Virus record (IMG/VR): IMGVR_UViG_3300048016_000081
Span: 1 to 54,984 of that record
Source of the DNA: a virus
Strand: one strand, 5' to 3'
DNA: 54,984 bases
Shown: piece by piece, positions 35,214 through 43,524 of the stretch
How the letters are laid out: each line of letters starts with the position of its first letter
Position numbering within the stretch: position 1 is the stretch's first letter
Position numbers and translations under genes: made by a program
Notes under the pieces: model-generated
Told to the model about the DNA's origin: nothing
What the model saw: the letters and a program-made list of their open reading frames with translations, nothing else
The model's database searches: none

Positions 35214-35594
35214 TTAGGTACGACGGATGTTGACCACGCGCTCCGAGCGCCAGTTGATGCCGGGCGGGAGGTCTTGGTGTTCATCTTTGTATTGTTGTAT
35301 GGCTGTCTTAGAAGCGCGAACTTCCATCAGATGCCAGTCTTCACGGGACTTAACGAAGGACATGAAAGCGTCCTTGTCAGCCACAGAAGCAGTGCTGCGT
35401 TCAGTAGTATAGGCTGTACCAAACTCAGTCTTGACTGAGTCCATGCCTGTAGTTTCAAACGTCTTAAGTAGGGCGGATTCAATCTGGTCAAGGACTGCAT
35501 CCAATTTCTCTACTTTGTTTTCGTACTCGGCTTTGAACTCAGCTTTTTTGTCGCGTAGCTCAATGTACTTGGCTACCAGTTCTGATATTTTCAT
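35214..35594 (-). CDS. Conserved phage protein with coiled-coil N-terminus, 126 residues
   Basis: A heptad-rich first half (ELVAKYIELRDKKAEFKAEYE) followed by the pattern KTEFGTAYTTERSTASVADKD...WHLMEVRASKTAI...LPPGINWRSERVVNIRR. I recall closely similar proteins in a wide range of tailed phages, always without assigned function and often near nuclease or SSB genes. Its leader (35595-35655) contains TATACACACG about 44 bases upstream. Confidence 0.78.
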   Translation of the reverse strand: MKISELVAKYIELRDKKAEFKAEYENKVEKLDAVLDQIESALLKTFETTGMDSVKTEFGTAYTTERSTASVADKDAFMSFVKSREDWHLMEVRASKTAIQQYKDEHQDLPPGINWRSERVVNIRRT

Positions 35595-35655
35595 TGTTTG
35601 TTCCAGTGAGGGGGACGGAGGTTACCATCAAATAAGTGCGTGTGTATAGTGGTTT

Positions 35656-37221
35656 CTACTGGTCGCTCTCGATTCCTTTCATAATGTCTAACAAAGAGCC
35701 TTGCAGCTTTTCTTTTGCTTGTAATCGCTTATAAATACGTCGTTCAATATCACTGCCAGCTATATGGGCGATGACTGTTGTACGGGTTTGCCCGGGGCGA
35801 CGAACGCGAGCACACGCTTGGACGTAAATATCATTTGAGTGGATGGGCGCATACCAGATGATGGTTGTCGCCGCAGTTAGGGTTAGCCCATGAGACATGG
35901 TTGCAGGGTTGGCCACGATGACACGGATACGATCAGTTTTTTGGAATGCCCCAAAGATTTCATCACGGTCTGTCTTTGACGTACCCCCATGCACAGACGC
36001 TGTCTCCCAATCAGAGCTTAGCTCTTGAGCTACATGCTCAAGCACACCAGTCAACGGGACGAACACAAGCACCTTGCCCTCGGACTCTTCAATGAGCTCT
36101 TTCAGCACGTCTATGCGTGGTTTGTTCGGGATGTGGATGTACTCACCCTTGGCTCCGTATGCCACACCGCAAGCGATCTGCACCAGCTTGTTAGCCTTCA
36201 CAGCTTCGTTCACAGCGAGCACTTGGCCGCCTTCGTATTCCATCTTCAACTTGTCCAGCATGCCTTTGTACGCTGCCTTCTGTTCAACAGTCATCTCCAC
36301 GTCGCGGGTAACGAACGTCTGCTCGGGCAAGTCAATACAGTCATCCAATGCGAAGCGCACTGACGGTTGCATGATGGCCTTCACTGTGTCCACTGCGTCC
36401 TTGCGGGCAACCCACTTGAACTGAGTCAACTGCTTCATCACCATGTCGCGGAACTTGCCGAAGTATTTAGGTACTACGGGGCTCGTTGGTACAACGATAC
36501 GGCACTGCGCCCATGCGTCTGTTGGTTCATGCGGTGTTGGTGCACCAGTCAATCCCCACACACGTCGCGCTGACTGCTTGTTGCAGATGGCGTTCAATGT
36601 CTTCCAGCGGTCAGTACCAGCATTACGGAACATGGCGATCTCGTCCACGATGATGAGGTCAATGTCATCACGCTTTTGCAAGTCTTCCAAGATGGTCTTG
36701 ATACCGTCGGTGTTGATGATGTACAGATCAGCGTCTTGTGCCAACAATTTCTTGCGTCGCTCACGAGTTCCATACACCACTGTCGCATCCAGATGCGGGA
36801 ACGTCTTGAAGACTTCATCAGCCCAAGTGCGCTCCATCGTAGACAACGGACAGACAATCAAAGCCTTCTTCACTAGCTTGCACTCACGCATGTAGTCGAA
36901 CGCCCACAGCGATGTAACTGTCTTACCGAGGCCCATACTATTTAAGCAGAAGGCCCTGTCGTGCATAGCTAGGAAGTTGGCAGTCTCTACCTGAGCAGCG
37001 AATGGTTTGAACCGGCCCGGCCATTGGTAGTAGTACTCCATAGGGTCTGGTGGATTGAACCCCAGATTACGAAGCACCTTGACTTCCTCTGGTCGGTGCG
37101 GTACAGCCACTAGCGTGTCCCCCTCATGAGAAACCAAACGTGCCGTTGGGATGACAGTGGTAACTCTTGAAGGGTTGCGCAGTTTAAAGATGAGGGCTTT
37201 TTTGTCTTTTCTAATTAGCAT
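35656..37221 (-). CDS. SNF2-type superfamily 2 helicase, 521 residues
   Basis: ATP-driven DNA translocase or helicase. Motif I MGLGKT at 96-101, motif Ia ALIVCPLSTMERTW, motif II IIVDEIAMF (DEIA instead of DEAH), motif III LTGAP, motif V VIVANPATMSHGLTL and motif VI QACARVRRPGQ are all visible. In phages this protein type lies next to PD-(D/E)XK nucleases and may drive recombination or replication restart. Its stop is four bases past a minor overlap with the next gene. Confidence 0.88.
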   Translation of the reverse strand: MLIRKDKKALIFKLRNPSRVTTVIPTARLVSHEGDTLVAVPHRPEEVKVLRNLGFNPPDPMEYYYQWPGRFKPFAAQVETANFLAMHDRAFCLNSMGLGKTVTSLWAFDYMRECKLVKKALIVCPLSTMERTWADEVFKTFPHLDATVVYGTRERRKKLLAQDADLYIINTDGIKTILEDLQKRDDIDLIIVDEIAMFRNAGTDRWKTLNAICNKQSARRVWGLTGAPTPHEPTDAWAQCRIVVPTSPVVPKYFGKFRDMVMKQLTQFKWVARKDAVDTVKAIMQPSVRFALDDCIDLPEQTFVTRDVEMTVEQKAAYKGMLDKLKMEYEGGQVLAVNEAVKANKLVQIACGVAYGAKGEYIHIPNKPRIDVLKELIEESEGKVLVFVPLTGVLEHVAQELSSDWETASVHGGTSKTDRDEIFGAFQKTDRIRVIVANPATMSHGLTLTAATTIIWYAPIHSNDIYVQACARVRRPGQTRTTVIAHIAGSDIERRIYKRLQAKEKLQGSLLDIMKGIESDQ

Positions 37222-37454
37222 GAGAGTCTCATTGCAGCGAGCACAGCCAGAATGGTTTCATCTGTCGGATACGGGAAGTCCATCTCGTGGATGGTGGAAT
37301 CACCTTTGACTCGCCACTTGATGGTCTTTGAGTCCCAATCCCTGTCGTCTGACATGATTAGCGCGGATACGTTCTCGGGTACTGGGTATCCAAAGAATGT
37401 GTATCGCCCAGTGTCAACATGCCTGATTGCGTCACTTGCCGTACTGCGAGCCAT
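37215..37454 (-). CDS. Hypothetical protein, 79 residues
   Basis: Start at 37454 chosen because GGAG lies eight bases upstream. The fold looks beta-rich (YTFFGYPVPENVSALIMSDD; IKWRVKGDSTIHEMDFPYPTDETI). It overlaps the HNH gene upstream by 23 bases in another frame, and the helicase by seven. No family recognised. Confidence 0.65.
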   Translation of the reverse strand: MARSTASDAIRHVDTGRYTFFGYPVPENVSALIMSDDRDWDSKTIKWRVKGDSTIHEMDFPYPTDETILAVLAAMRLSC

Positions 37455-37695
37455 TGGTTTTTCTCCATCCTCGGTTGGTAGTTTGGTCAACCACACGGAG
37501 ATTGCCTTTGCTATTGCCGCCACCGCCGTCCAGCATCTTCTTGTGATCTACATCGCGCCCGTCGCCCTTCTTGACTTTGCCTTCTTTGGCTAGTGCAGCT
37601 CGGGCTGCGTTGCGCTTCTCACGGTTGTCCACTTGCTCTGGTCTGGCGTTGTATGCCTTGTCGTATGCGGCTTTCTTAGCCCCGCCCTTGTTCAT
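37432..37695 (-). CDS. HNH-type nuclease, 87 residues
   Basis: Start at 37695, with GGAGG eight bases upstream. A basic Ala/Lys N-terminal helix is followed by the HNH core DGRDVDHKKMLDGGGGNSKGNLRVV, in which DVDH carries the first His, GNSKGNLRVV the Asn-containing turn and NRGWR the last segment. Small HNH proteins in phage genomes often assist packaging or act as nicking nucleases. Here it lies among replication/recombination nucleases. Confidence 0.8.
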   Translation of the reverse strand: MNKGGAKKAAYDKAYNARPEQVDNREKRNAARAALAKEGKVKKGDGRDVDHKKMLDGGGGNSKGNLRVVDQTTNRGWRKTNGSQYGK

Positions 37696-37984
37696 AGGAG
37701 TCCTCCAAATAGTCACGTAGTTGTTCGACATCATCGACTACCAAGGCTCTACCCCAGTGGTCTTTGATCTCTGCGATGACACGGTCTTGATTAGCCGTGG
37801 TGTCACCCCTCTTGCCGGGGGCCTTTGTCTCGATTGCCAGAAACTTTCCTTCCCAGCAGCAGATGAAATCAGGGATGCCCACTACGCCAAACCCATTCTG
37901 CATGGGCATGAAGTACCAGATGTCTCTCTTGCGCAGTTCTTTTTTAACTGCGTCTTTGACTTTACCTTCGGGTGTCTGTGCCAT
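37676..37984 (-). CDS. VRR-NUC domain nuclease, 102 residues
   Basis: The chain fits the VRR-NUC type of PD-(D/E)XK nuclease: GKVKDAVKKELRKRDIW, then GVVGIPDFICCWEGKFLAIETKAPG with catalytic Asp (IPDF) and Glu-x-Lys (IETK), and a final helix starting QDRVIAEI. Such single-domain enzymes cut branched DNA, often with SNF2 helicases. It overlaps the HNH gene by about 20 bases. Confidence 0.88.
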   Translation of the reverse strand: MAQTPEGKVKDAVKKELRKRDIWYFMPMQNGFGVVGIPDFICCWEGKFLAIETKAPGKRGDTTANQDRVIAEIKDHWGRALVVDDVEQLRDYLEDSYEQGRG

Positions 37985-38082
37985 TATTTACTCCAAAACT
38001 TAACCAGTGACAGCCACATTACTACACCAGCGACGGCAACAATGAGGCCGAGACTTAGTCCGACGATTTGCATCCAGCTCAT
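37984..38082 (-). CDS. 32-residue single-TM membrane peptide
   Basis: Found in a gap between nuclease genes. AAGGAG precedes the ATG by six bases, the start overlaps the previous stop (ATGA) and its stop overlaps the next start (TAATG). Nearly the whole chain is one hydrophobic helix (MQIVGLSLGLIVAVAGVVMW). Its job is unknown; membrane location is likely. Confidence 0.78.
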   Translation of the reverse strand: MSWMQIVGLSLGLIVAVAGVVMWLSLVKFWSK

Positions 38083-38732
38083 TTCTTCTCCTTGTAAAAG
38101 TCACACGATTTAACTGGGCACCAGCCACGGCACAGGCCACTAGGACGGCACGGCCATGACTCACGCTCATATGCAGACTCTAGCTTACGCACCCTTGGTA
38201 GGAAGCCGTTCCAGATACCAGCGACTTGGTCACGATGATAGGTGGCCTTGTCAATCTTCTTGTCACGCAGCCACACGAAGCCAGTCGTCACATAGTTCAC
38301 TTCAGGGTAAGTTGCAAACGTGTAGCCAACATAGAGTTCGAGCTGCTCAGTGAGCTTGCGCTTACCAGTCTTGTAGTCAAACACACCAGCCTTGTCACCA
38401 TGGATAACCAGCAAGTCAGCGATACCGCGTGACCACGCATTGCCCCACTCAGCAGGTTGGAAGTTTTTGTCCACTGCCATCTGTTCTTCACAGAGCTTCT
38501 GGCCGGGGAGCGCAGCGAACTTAGCAGCGATGCTTTCCCATTGCTCCATGCCTTCGGGCAGAGGTGTGCCATCACGGACACGGTACTCCATAGCAGTGTG
38601 GACTTTCTCGCCCCACATCGTTGCCTCAGTCGGCGGCTCCTTGATGTCCTTCAGTACACGAACATGGTAGAACTGCCTTGGGCACGTCTCAAATTTGTCA
38701 AGCTGGGAGTATGTCCAAGCGGGTATAGCCAT
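38079..38732 (-). CDS. Cas4/RecB-like PD-(D/E)XK exonuclease, 217 residues
   Basis: Start at 38732, with AGAGG upstream. Family features: first Cys in FETCPRQFYH, GEKVHTAMEY with the His motif, the nuclease core GIADLLVIHGDKAGVFDYKTGK (Asp, Asp-x-Lys), and three C-terminal Cys (C-x5-C-x3-C in the pattern CRPSGLCRGWCPVKSC). Four Cys fit an iron-sulfur cluster as in Cas4. It would resect DNA ends for recombination. Not CRISPR-linked here: no array or other cas gene is present. Confidence 0.85.
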   Translation of the reverse strand: MAIPAWTYSQLDKFETCPRQFYHVRVLKDIKEPPTEATMWGEKVHTAMEYRVRDGTPLPEGMEQWESIAAKFAALPGQKLCEEQMAVDKNFQPAEWGNAWSRGIADLLVIHGDKAGVFDYKTGKRKLTEQLELYVGYTFATYPEVNYVTTGFVWLRDKKIDKATYHRDQVAGIWNGFLPRVRKLESAYERESWPCRPSGLCRGWCPVKSCDFYKEKK

Positions 38733-38764
38733 AGGGGTTCCTCTCAAAGACCAAAGTCTTTAAG

Positions 38765-40657
38765 TTATTTAGCGTCAGCGTAGTTCTTACCGATGTCGCC
38801 TTCACATGAGACAGGCAGGTCAGCACACCACTTAGGTGGAACTTTCATTACCTCTAGCATGTACTCTAGACACCACTTTGCAGCGGGGGTCGGTACAACA
38901 GATATTACCTCATCATGCACGGTCAGTGCAACTTTATATCGTCGATCAGCATCAGGGTTGTCGTTCTTACGCAACTCAATGTCGATCTTGGCCATCTGGT
39001 CAAACACAACGATACGAGCCAGAGCTTGCACGATGTTCTCAACCATCTTACCGCCGTAGATTTTAACAGGGCCGTAGCGTCCGTCGTACTCGTAGCCGTC
39101 TGCGTTCTTACGCAAGTTGGGGTAACGAATCATCGTGCCGTTAGGCAGGTGCACACCTTCGGGGGTACAGCGCAGAGCGATGCCAACACCGAGCTCACAC
39201 TCAAAGCCCTTGGCCATTTTCTCGAGCGACTTCTGTGCGTCTTTCCATATCTGGGCGATCATATGGTACTTGGCGCGGTACAGCTTGACTGTGTTCTGCG
39301 CGTCTTCCAATGGCATGTCCACGGAGATGCCGCCCATACCGATCTTGAGTGTCGCCTTGAACTTGTCAGGCCCCATGCCGTAGCCTAGGCCCAAGATACA
39401 GGTCTTGCCTACGAAGCCCTCAACCTTGTCTGGGTTGTACTCCTTGCCGTTCTCGTCAATGGCTTTGCGTTTACGGTCAACATGGCGGCCATACACCACA
39501 GAGGCAAACGATGAATAGATGTCCACGTTGTTGCGGAAGTCTTCAACCAAGTCCTCTTGGCCAGCCCACCATGCAACGACACGAGCTTCGATCTGTGCAG
39601 AGTCAACTGCTACCAGTGAGTGCCCATCAGGTACGGTGATTGACTTACGCAACGCCCCGCCGCGAGGCAGGTTCTGAAGGTTCATCTTGTCGCCACCTGA
39701 AGCCCGACCAGTATGCGCTCCCCAGTAGTTGAGCAGAATCGGTAGACTCCCTCGCTCGGCAATACCAATGAACGACTCGGTACGGGTTTCCTCGAGCGTA
39801 GATTTGATGCCGAGACGCGCAGCAACGATGGCCTGCACCCTTGGGTCATGATGCTCGGCGAGAGCTTTGAATTCTTGGTCAGTTTTACTAAAGGCATAGG
39901 CTTCCTTGTTTGTACGCAGGCTCACCTTTACGGGCGGCTCAACTCCAAGCCTCTTCAACACCTCAGCGAACTTGGGGTTCGACATCAGTGCTTCACGTCC
40001 AACAGTAGCGTCGATGCGCTCCATCAGTTTCTCTTTGTTCGACTGCACCTTGAACAGATGGTCAACCAACACATTCCTGTCCAGCTTAAGCACTGGGTCA
40101 GTGAACATGCGAATCATCAGGTCTTGGATGTAGAGTTCCTTGGGAGGGTTCCACTGCTTGAACACATGGTAGAGGGCATACGTCAGGTCAACGTCGTGTT
40201 TGCAGTACTCACCATAGCGAGCCAACTGGTCAGCAGGGAAGTCTTCACGGCGTAGGCCAAGTGCATTGACAACCTCTGTGCCCTTCTCGTCCAGCAGATA
40301 CTTCTTAGCCAGTGCTGCTAGTGAACCACCAACAGTGAGTCCAGTAACGGGGCGTGCCATCGATAAGGTATCGAGATAGTACTTCGGCTTGATGCCATAG
40401 CGCCATGCAAGGATTGCTCCGTCGAAGGCCATGTTGTGACAAATGAGGTAGGCATTAGGGATACCGAGTTCATGAAGCGCTTCGGTAATCTGCCTGTCCG
40501 TACCTGTAACCCAACGGGTTTCTCCGTCGTCGACTTTGTAGGCGAATCCAATGACTTGGAATTGCTCGTCTCGGATGTAGTGTTCAGTGGTGTATTTTTT
40601 GAGTCCATAGTCTTTACTGTAGTACGTCTCAAAGTCGAGGGTGATGAGTTGTGTCAT
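38765..40657 (-). CDS. Family A DNA polymerase with 3'-5' exonuclease, 630 residues, Leu at position '762'
   Basis: Start at 40657 by ATGA overlap with the upstream gene; the longer frame lacks a matching domain. The exonuclease domain shows DFE (Asp8, Glu10), HNMAFDGA (Asp79) and YCKHDVD (Asp155). Polymerase motif A is VAVDSAQIEARV (Asp352), motif B GKTCILGLGYG (Lys418, Tyr426) and motif C HDE (581-583). The residue matching E. coli Phe762 is Leu422, the high-fidelity, slower type seen in viral polymerases. No 5' nuclease domain. Confidence 0.92.
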   Translation of the reverse strand: MTQLITLDFETYYSKDYGLKKYTTEHYIRDEQFQVIGFAYKVDDGETRWVTGTDRQITEALHELGIPNAYLICHNMAFDGAILAWRYGIKPKYYLDTLSMARPVTGLTVGGSLAALAKKYLLDEKGTEVVNALGLRREDFPADQLARYGEYCKHDVDLTYALYHVFKQWNPPKELYIQDLMIRMFTDPVLKLDRNVLVDHLFKVQSNKEKLMERIDATVGREALMSNPKFAEVLKRLGVEPPVKVSLRTNKEAYAFSKTDQEFKALAEHHDPRVQAIVAARLGIKSTLEETRTESFIGIAERGSLPILLNYWGAHTGRASGGDKMNLQNLPRGGALRKSITVPDGHSLVAVDSAQIEARVVAWWAGQEDLVEDFRNNVDIYSSFASVVYGRHVDRKRKAIDENGKEYNPDKVEGFVGKTCILGLGYGMGPDKFKATLKIGMGGISVDMPLEDAQNTVKLYRAKYHMIAQIWKDAQKSLEKMAKGFECELGVGIALRCTPEGVHLPNGTMIRYPNLRKNADGYEYDGRYGPVKIYGGKMVENIVQALARIVVFDQMAKIDIELRKNDNPDADRRYKVALTVHDEVISVVPTPAAKWCLEYMLEVMKVPPKWCADLPVSCEGDIGKNYADAK

Positions 40658-40866
40658 GTCTTCTTCTCGTGGTGATCTTTTAGGTAGTTGAAGGCTGCTT
40701 GCCAGCCCACCCATCGGCAGCGCACATGAGCATTGGCGTACGTGTTGTCGTAAGGAGTAAGCGGCTGAGAATGGTTCTTTGCGTGCCAAATCTCAAAGGC
40801 TTCCCGCATGGTCTTACTGTCCTTCTTCCTATATGGCACAGTGATGCCAATTTCTTTCCTAGTCAT
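40654..40866 (-). CDS. Conserved phage protein, 70 residues
   Basis: An alpha-helical protein (MREAFEIWHAKNHSQPL; CRWVGWQAAFNYLKDH). A W-x-x-R-x-x-G-W-x-A-A-F pattern is common to short phage proteins near polymerase genes. Coupled with the polymerase by a four-base overlap. Function unknown. Confidence 0.72.
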   Translation of the reverse strand: MTRKEIGITVPYRKKDSKTMREAFEIWHAKNHSQPLTPYDNTYANAHVRCRWVGWQAAFNYLKDHHEKKT

Positions 40867-41065
40867 TTGGCATTGCTCGTTGGATAGTGATGCGCACTCT
40901 CAGTGGCTCACCTTTGATCTTGAAGCTGTCGATGTCAGACTGTGCTTCGCTCTTGTTTGCATACAGTGAGTAGCCCACTGTGCTCCATGCTGCTTTGTGA
41001 AAGGCGCTGTCGTGGATGCCAATAGCCCACATGGTGACTGTGGTGCGGTAAGGTTGCCTGCTCAT
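40859..41065 (-). CDS. Hypothetical protein, 68 residues
   Basis: Beta-alpha-beta-type chain (RTTVTMWAIGIHDSAFHKAAW; YSLYANKSEAQSDIDSFKIKGEPLRVRIT). Overlaps both neighbours by four to eight bases. No family recognised. Confidence 0.68.
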   Translation of the reverse strand: MSRQPYRTTVTMWAIGIHDSAFHKAAWSTVGYSLYANKSEAQSDIDSFKIKGEPLRVRITIQRAMPND

Positions 41066-41247
41066 AAGGGGGCCGCTTCGAGTTGCTTGAGTTTATTTAC
41101 GGTCATAGTTCGGATTGCGTTTGGCTCTTCCCGAGGCGATCTGTTCGCGAGCTTCAGCAAAGAAGTCAAGTCCACTGCTGGAAACGGCCACTGGCCTTGG
41201 TTTTGGTCGGGGGCTGCGGTACGGCTTTTTCTCTTTTGGTTTTTCAT
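41062..41247 (-). CDS. Hypothetical basic protein, 61 residues
   Basis: GGAGG precedes the ATG by six bases, and ATGA overlaps join it to both neighbours; these decide this frame over a competing open frame (41093-41398) that would overlap the upstream gene by ~155 bases. Basic N-terminus (MKNQKRKSRTAAPDQNQG) and helical C-terminus. Unknown role. Confidence 0.62.
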   Translation of the reverse strand: MKNQKRKSRTAAPDQNQGQWPFPAVDLTSLLKLANRSPREEPNAIRTMTVNKLKQLEAAPL

Positions 41248-41759
41248 TTAGTTCCTCCCAGTTCGGCCAAGGTGCGCCGGGCGCTAACACCGTCTTCATC
41301 GTTGATTGCTCGGGCTCGTTTGTAGATGATGTCTTCTTTGACAATGTCGAGAGCCTGTTCGAGTTGTCTAACATTGCACGCGTCAAGCTGCGCATCATGA
41401 ATCTCCATTGCTAAGTTAATTGCCACAAGTTCAGGGCCAGTGGCCACGAACCGCATGTCGTTCTTTACACCACGCTTAGCCACAGATAGTAGAGCGTCTT
41501 GGCCAGCACGAATCTCTTCTTGCCAGTCGTCCCCGATACCCATACGTCCGAAGCCCTCCATCATATTGAACGCGCCAATGATGATGTCGATGTCTTCTTT
41601 GTTGGCCTCGCCCTTACGCAGTTGCTCGATGGCTACGTGGTTCTTGATGCGAATGTCCACAGCTAACGACACAGATGAGAATGGTTTAAGGCCACTCGTC
41701 ACCCATGTCATCACGTCAAGGCGTACGCCCTTCGGTTTGTACTTACTCTTCTTTCGCAT
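41244..41759 (-). CDS. Hypothetical phage protein, 171 residues
   Basis: A basic N-terminus (MRKKSKYKPKGVRLDVMTWV) is followed by an all-helical body (AIEQLRKGEANKEDIDIIIGA; FVATGPELVAINLAMEIHDAQLDAC). I recall similar helical proteins in environmental phages, without function. ATG 41759 was preferred over a GTG one codon earlier. Confidence 0.72.
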   Translation of the reverse strand: MRKKSKYKPKGVRLDVMTWVTSGLKPFSSVSLAVDIRIKNHVAIEQLRKGEANKEDIDIIIGAFNMMEGFGRMGIGDDWQEEIRAGQDALLSVAKRGVKNDMRFVATGPELVAINLAMEIHDAQLDACNVRQLEQALDIVKEDIIYKRARAINDEDGVSARRTLAELGGTK

Positions 41760-41913
41760 CACGCGCCACTATCGCTTGGAGTTGGAAGAAGATAGCCATG
41801 AGGAAGAAACACATGGCATAGCCGACAGTGAAGAACGTCATTGACAGCGCGCCCATCAGGAACGCGCCAGCGGCACAGACACATAGGACGTTGTAGAGGA
41901 AGTGGTAAGTCAC
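41743..41913 (-). CDS. Two-TM membrane peptide, 56 residues, GTG start
   Basis: GTG at 41911-41913 overlaps the previous stop (GTGA). Two hydrophobic helices are clear (FLYNVLCVCAAGAFLMGAL and MTFFTVGYAMCFFLMAIFF), then a charged tail. It overlaps the following gene by 17 bases. Its role is unknown; holin-like or superinfection-related are only possibilities. Confidence 0.7.
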   Translation of the reverse strand: MTYHFLYNVLCVCAAGAFLMGALSMTFFTVGYAMCFFLMAIFFQLQAIVARDAKEE

Positions 41914-42206
41914 ATTGAATCCAATCTTGCTTTGACTAGTAACGTAGCGACAGCATCTTGGACACTCTCGCCTTCCTTGAGGACGTACATGGTCGGGCCT
42001 GACTGGCGACCACCAACTAGGTTTTTGCCCATCGTGTTTTGGCTATGCGACACAAGCACTGTTCCGTTCATTGCTCGAAACATTTGCACAGATGTTTGTG
42101 GCTCACCCATGCTGTGATGTGTAGTTGCATACGCACGGTCTTCAGCGATGCTAATCTCAGCACTAGAGTTCAGCCAGTTGCGTAGTTTTCTTTTTAACCA
42201 ACTCAT
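41910..42206 (-). CDS. Hypothetical protein, 98 residues
   Basis: Start at 42206, with GGAG six bases upstream. A basic N-terminal helix (MSWLKRKLRNWLNSS) is followed by a beta-rich part (TSVQMFRAMNGTVLVSHSQN; GPTMYVLKEGESVQDAVATLL). No family recognised. Confidence 0.7.
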   Translation of the reverse strand: MSWLKRKLRNWLNSSAEISIAEDRAYATTHHSMGEPQTSVQMFRAMNGTVLVSHSQNTMGKNLVGGRQSGPTMYVLKEGESVQDAVATLLVKARLDSM

Positions 42207-42207
42207 A

Positions 42208-42792
42208 CTATGCTCCAAAGATTTGTTTGAGTTCGTCGTACAGCTTACGGGCTTGCACGATGGAAAGTGTGTTGAGGTCAACGGGTGTGACTTGTACTGT
42301 GGGTGTAGCAGCAGCTTTATTCTTAACTGGCTCGAGCTTTACCTCGGCGACCGCTTGCTTATTGGCTTTGTGCCCTTCCTTGATGCGGCGAGTCATCTCT
42401 TCTTTACCGAGCTTGGCGCGGGCTGCTTGCATCTTGGACACAATTTCCAGCTTAGCGGCGCGAGGGTACGCATCCACTGCAACTGAGTACATGTATCTCC
42501 CAGTAGTACTGCACATGGCTTTGTGTAAAAGCTTGCGCTTTGCCATCGTATAGAGCTGAGACATCACAGATGACTCTAGAATCTCACCAGTGAAAGCTTT
42601 GGCAACTGCATTACCGTAGCAAGCTGGGTGGGCTTTAACCCAATCGAAGATGCGCTCGTTGTTGGTAAGCACCACCGGCTCCAACGGCTGCTCAGGGTCA
42701 TCGAAGCTTAAGTTATCAAGCTCTGTGTGTTTAGTGAGTAGTTGCATTTTAGGTAATACCTTTGTGAAAAGTTCAGTACGTAAGTCAGACAT
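42208..42792 (-). CDS. Winged-helix DNA-binding protein, 194 residues
   Basis: A central segment fits a winged helix: NERIFDWVKAHPACYGNAVAKAF as first helices, ESSVMSQLYTMAKRKLLHKAM as recognition helix, and TGRYMYSVAVDAYP as wing. The C-terminal half is a Lys/Ala helix plus linker, ending in a helical motif (SIVQARKLYDELKQIF). Probably a phage transcriptional regulator; the target is unknown. Confidence 0.7.
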   Translation of the reverse strand: MSDLRTELFTKVLPKMQLLTKHTELDNLSFDDPEQPLEPVVLTNNERIFDWVKAHPACYGNAVAKAFTGEILESSVMSQLYTMAKRKLLHKAMCSTTGRYMYSVAVDAYPRAAKLEIVSKMQAARAKLGKEEMTRRIKEGHKANKQAVAEVKLEPVKNKAAATPTVQVTPVDLNTLSIVQARKLYDELKQIFGA

Positions 42793-42794
42793 AG

Positions 42795-43136
42795 TTATTT
42801 GTCCAGTTGTTGTTCAACGATGGTTGCGATGAATTGATCTTTCAACTCGTCCATGTCTTTGCAGATTTTTGAATATTTGCCACTGCGGAGGATGAAGCCG
42901 TTGTCGACTTTCTCTACCGTGAATGACGTGGTGTTGTGCATAAATACTCGAGGCTCTAGCGGGGCCTGCGGCCATTGTTGGTTAACTGCTCCCATACCTA
43001 ATCCTGTGTTCCCGAAGCCTTGGCTAGCGGGCCATATGGCGTTTTGCGCTGCGTTTGCTGCTGAGTTCATAGGTAGATGCCTCTGTACATGTGCGTTGTA
43101 TTCCGCTTCGCGCATACGTTCCGTAAGATACGCCAT
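42795..43136 (-). CDS. Hypothetical protein, 113 residues, start uncertain
   Basis: The first ATG after the upstream gene's stop is at 43136; no clear ribosome binding site. Helical start (MAYLTERMREAEYNAHVQRH), an Ala/Gln/Trp-rich linker and a C-terminal alpha/beta domain (TSFTVEKVDNGFILRSGKYS; DELKDQFIATIVEQQL). Unknown function. Confidence 0.62.
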   Translation of the reverse strand: MAYLTERMREAEYNAHVQRHLPMNSAANAAQNAIWPASQGFGNTGLGMGAVNQQWPQAPLEPRVFMHNTTSFTVEKVDNGFILRSGKYSKICKDMDELKDQFIATIVEQQLDK

Positions 43137-43149
43137 CGCGTCCGCATGA

Positions 43150-43524
43150 TCATCGTGCTTCTTCTCTCTGGCGCTTGAGGCACTCGACGAGCTTCTCCAA
43201 GTAGTGCAAGCCTTTACCAACTTCTTGAATTGATTCATCTTTACTCCCCATACGCATTACATATTTCAAAGCACCGCCACGGTAGTAGCCGATTTGTTGT
43301 TCGATTGGCCATGTGTCCACCACATCCCACGGTTGAACCGCGAGTTTCTTGTAGTGATCGCCGCCGACTTGTCGCAGACTTGGTTGCATGATAGGTGTCA
43401 CTCTCTCAGTTGTTGGAATGTAGCCAGTAGCCAATCGAATGTTGCGAACGACAGGGCACACATCAGGCTCGTCGTATTTACATCCAGTGGCATCGCAGTG
43501 ATTCATGTGTTGGTAGTATTCCAT
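43150..43524 (-). CDS. DUF3310 protein, 124 residues
   Basis: The C-terminal half carries the DUF3310 pattern: VGGDHYKKLAVQPWDVVDTW, YRGGALKYVMR and KGLHYLEKLVE. The N-terminal half has Cys/His residues (HCDATGCKYDEPDVC), possibly a metal site. DUF3310 proteins are widespread in phages near nucleotide-metabolism genes, but no reaction is known. TGATG overlap with the previous gene. Confidence 0.85.
   Translation of the reverse strand: MEYYQHMNHCDATGCKYDEPDVCPVVRNIRLATGYIPTTERVTPIMQPSLRQVGGDHYKKLAVQPWDVVDTWPIEQQIGYYRGGALKYVMRMGSKDESIQEVGKGLHYLEKLVECLKRQREEAR

Noticed and set aside
38079-38732. Cas4 as part of a CRISPR system
   Set aside because: No repeat array or other cas genes in the window; Cas4-like nucleases are common phage recombination genes.
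41093-41398. 101-codon leftward frame competing with the 61-residue gene
   Set aside because: Would overlap the upstream gene by ~155 bases and lacks a binding site, whereas the alternative frame has GGAGG and overlaps both neighbours by ATGA. Its C-terminal part looks protein-like, so it stays a minor doubt.
43100-43160. TerL-nuclease-like DDHADAMAYL string
   Set aside because: It spans the region upstream of the ATG at 43136 with no surrounding terminase features; chance resemblance.
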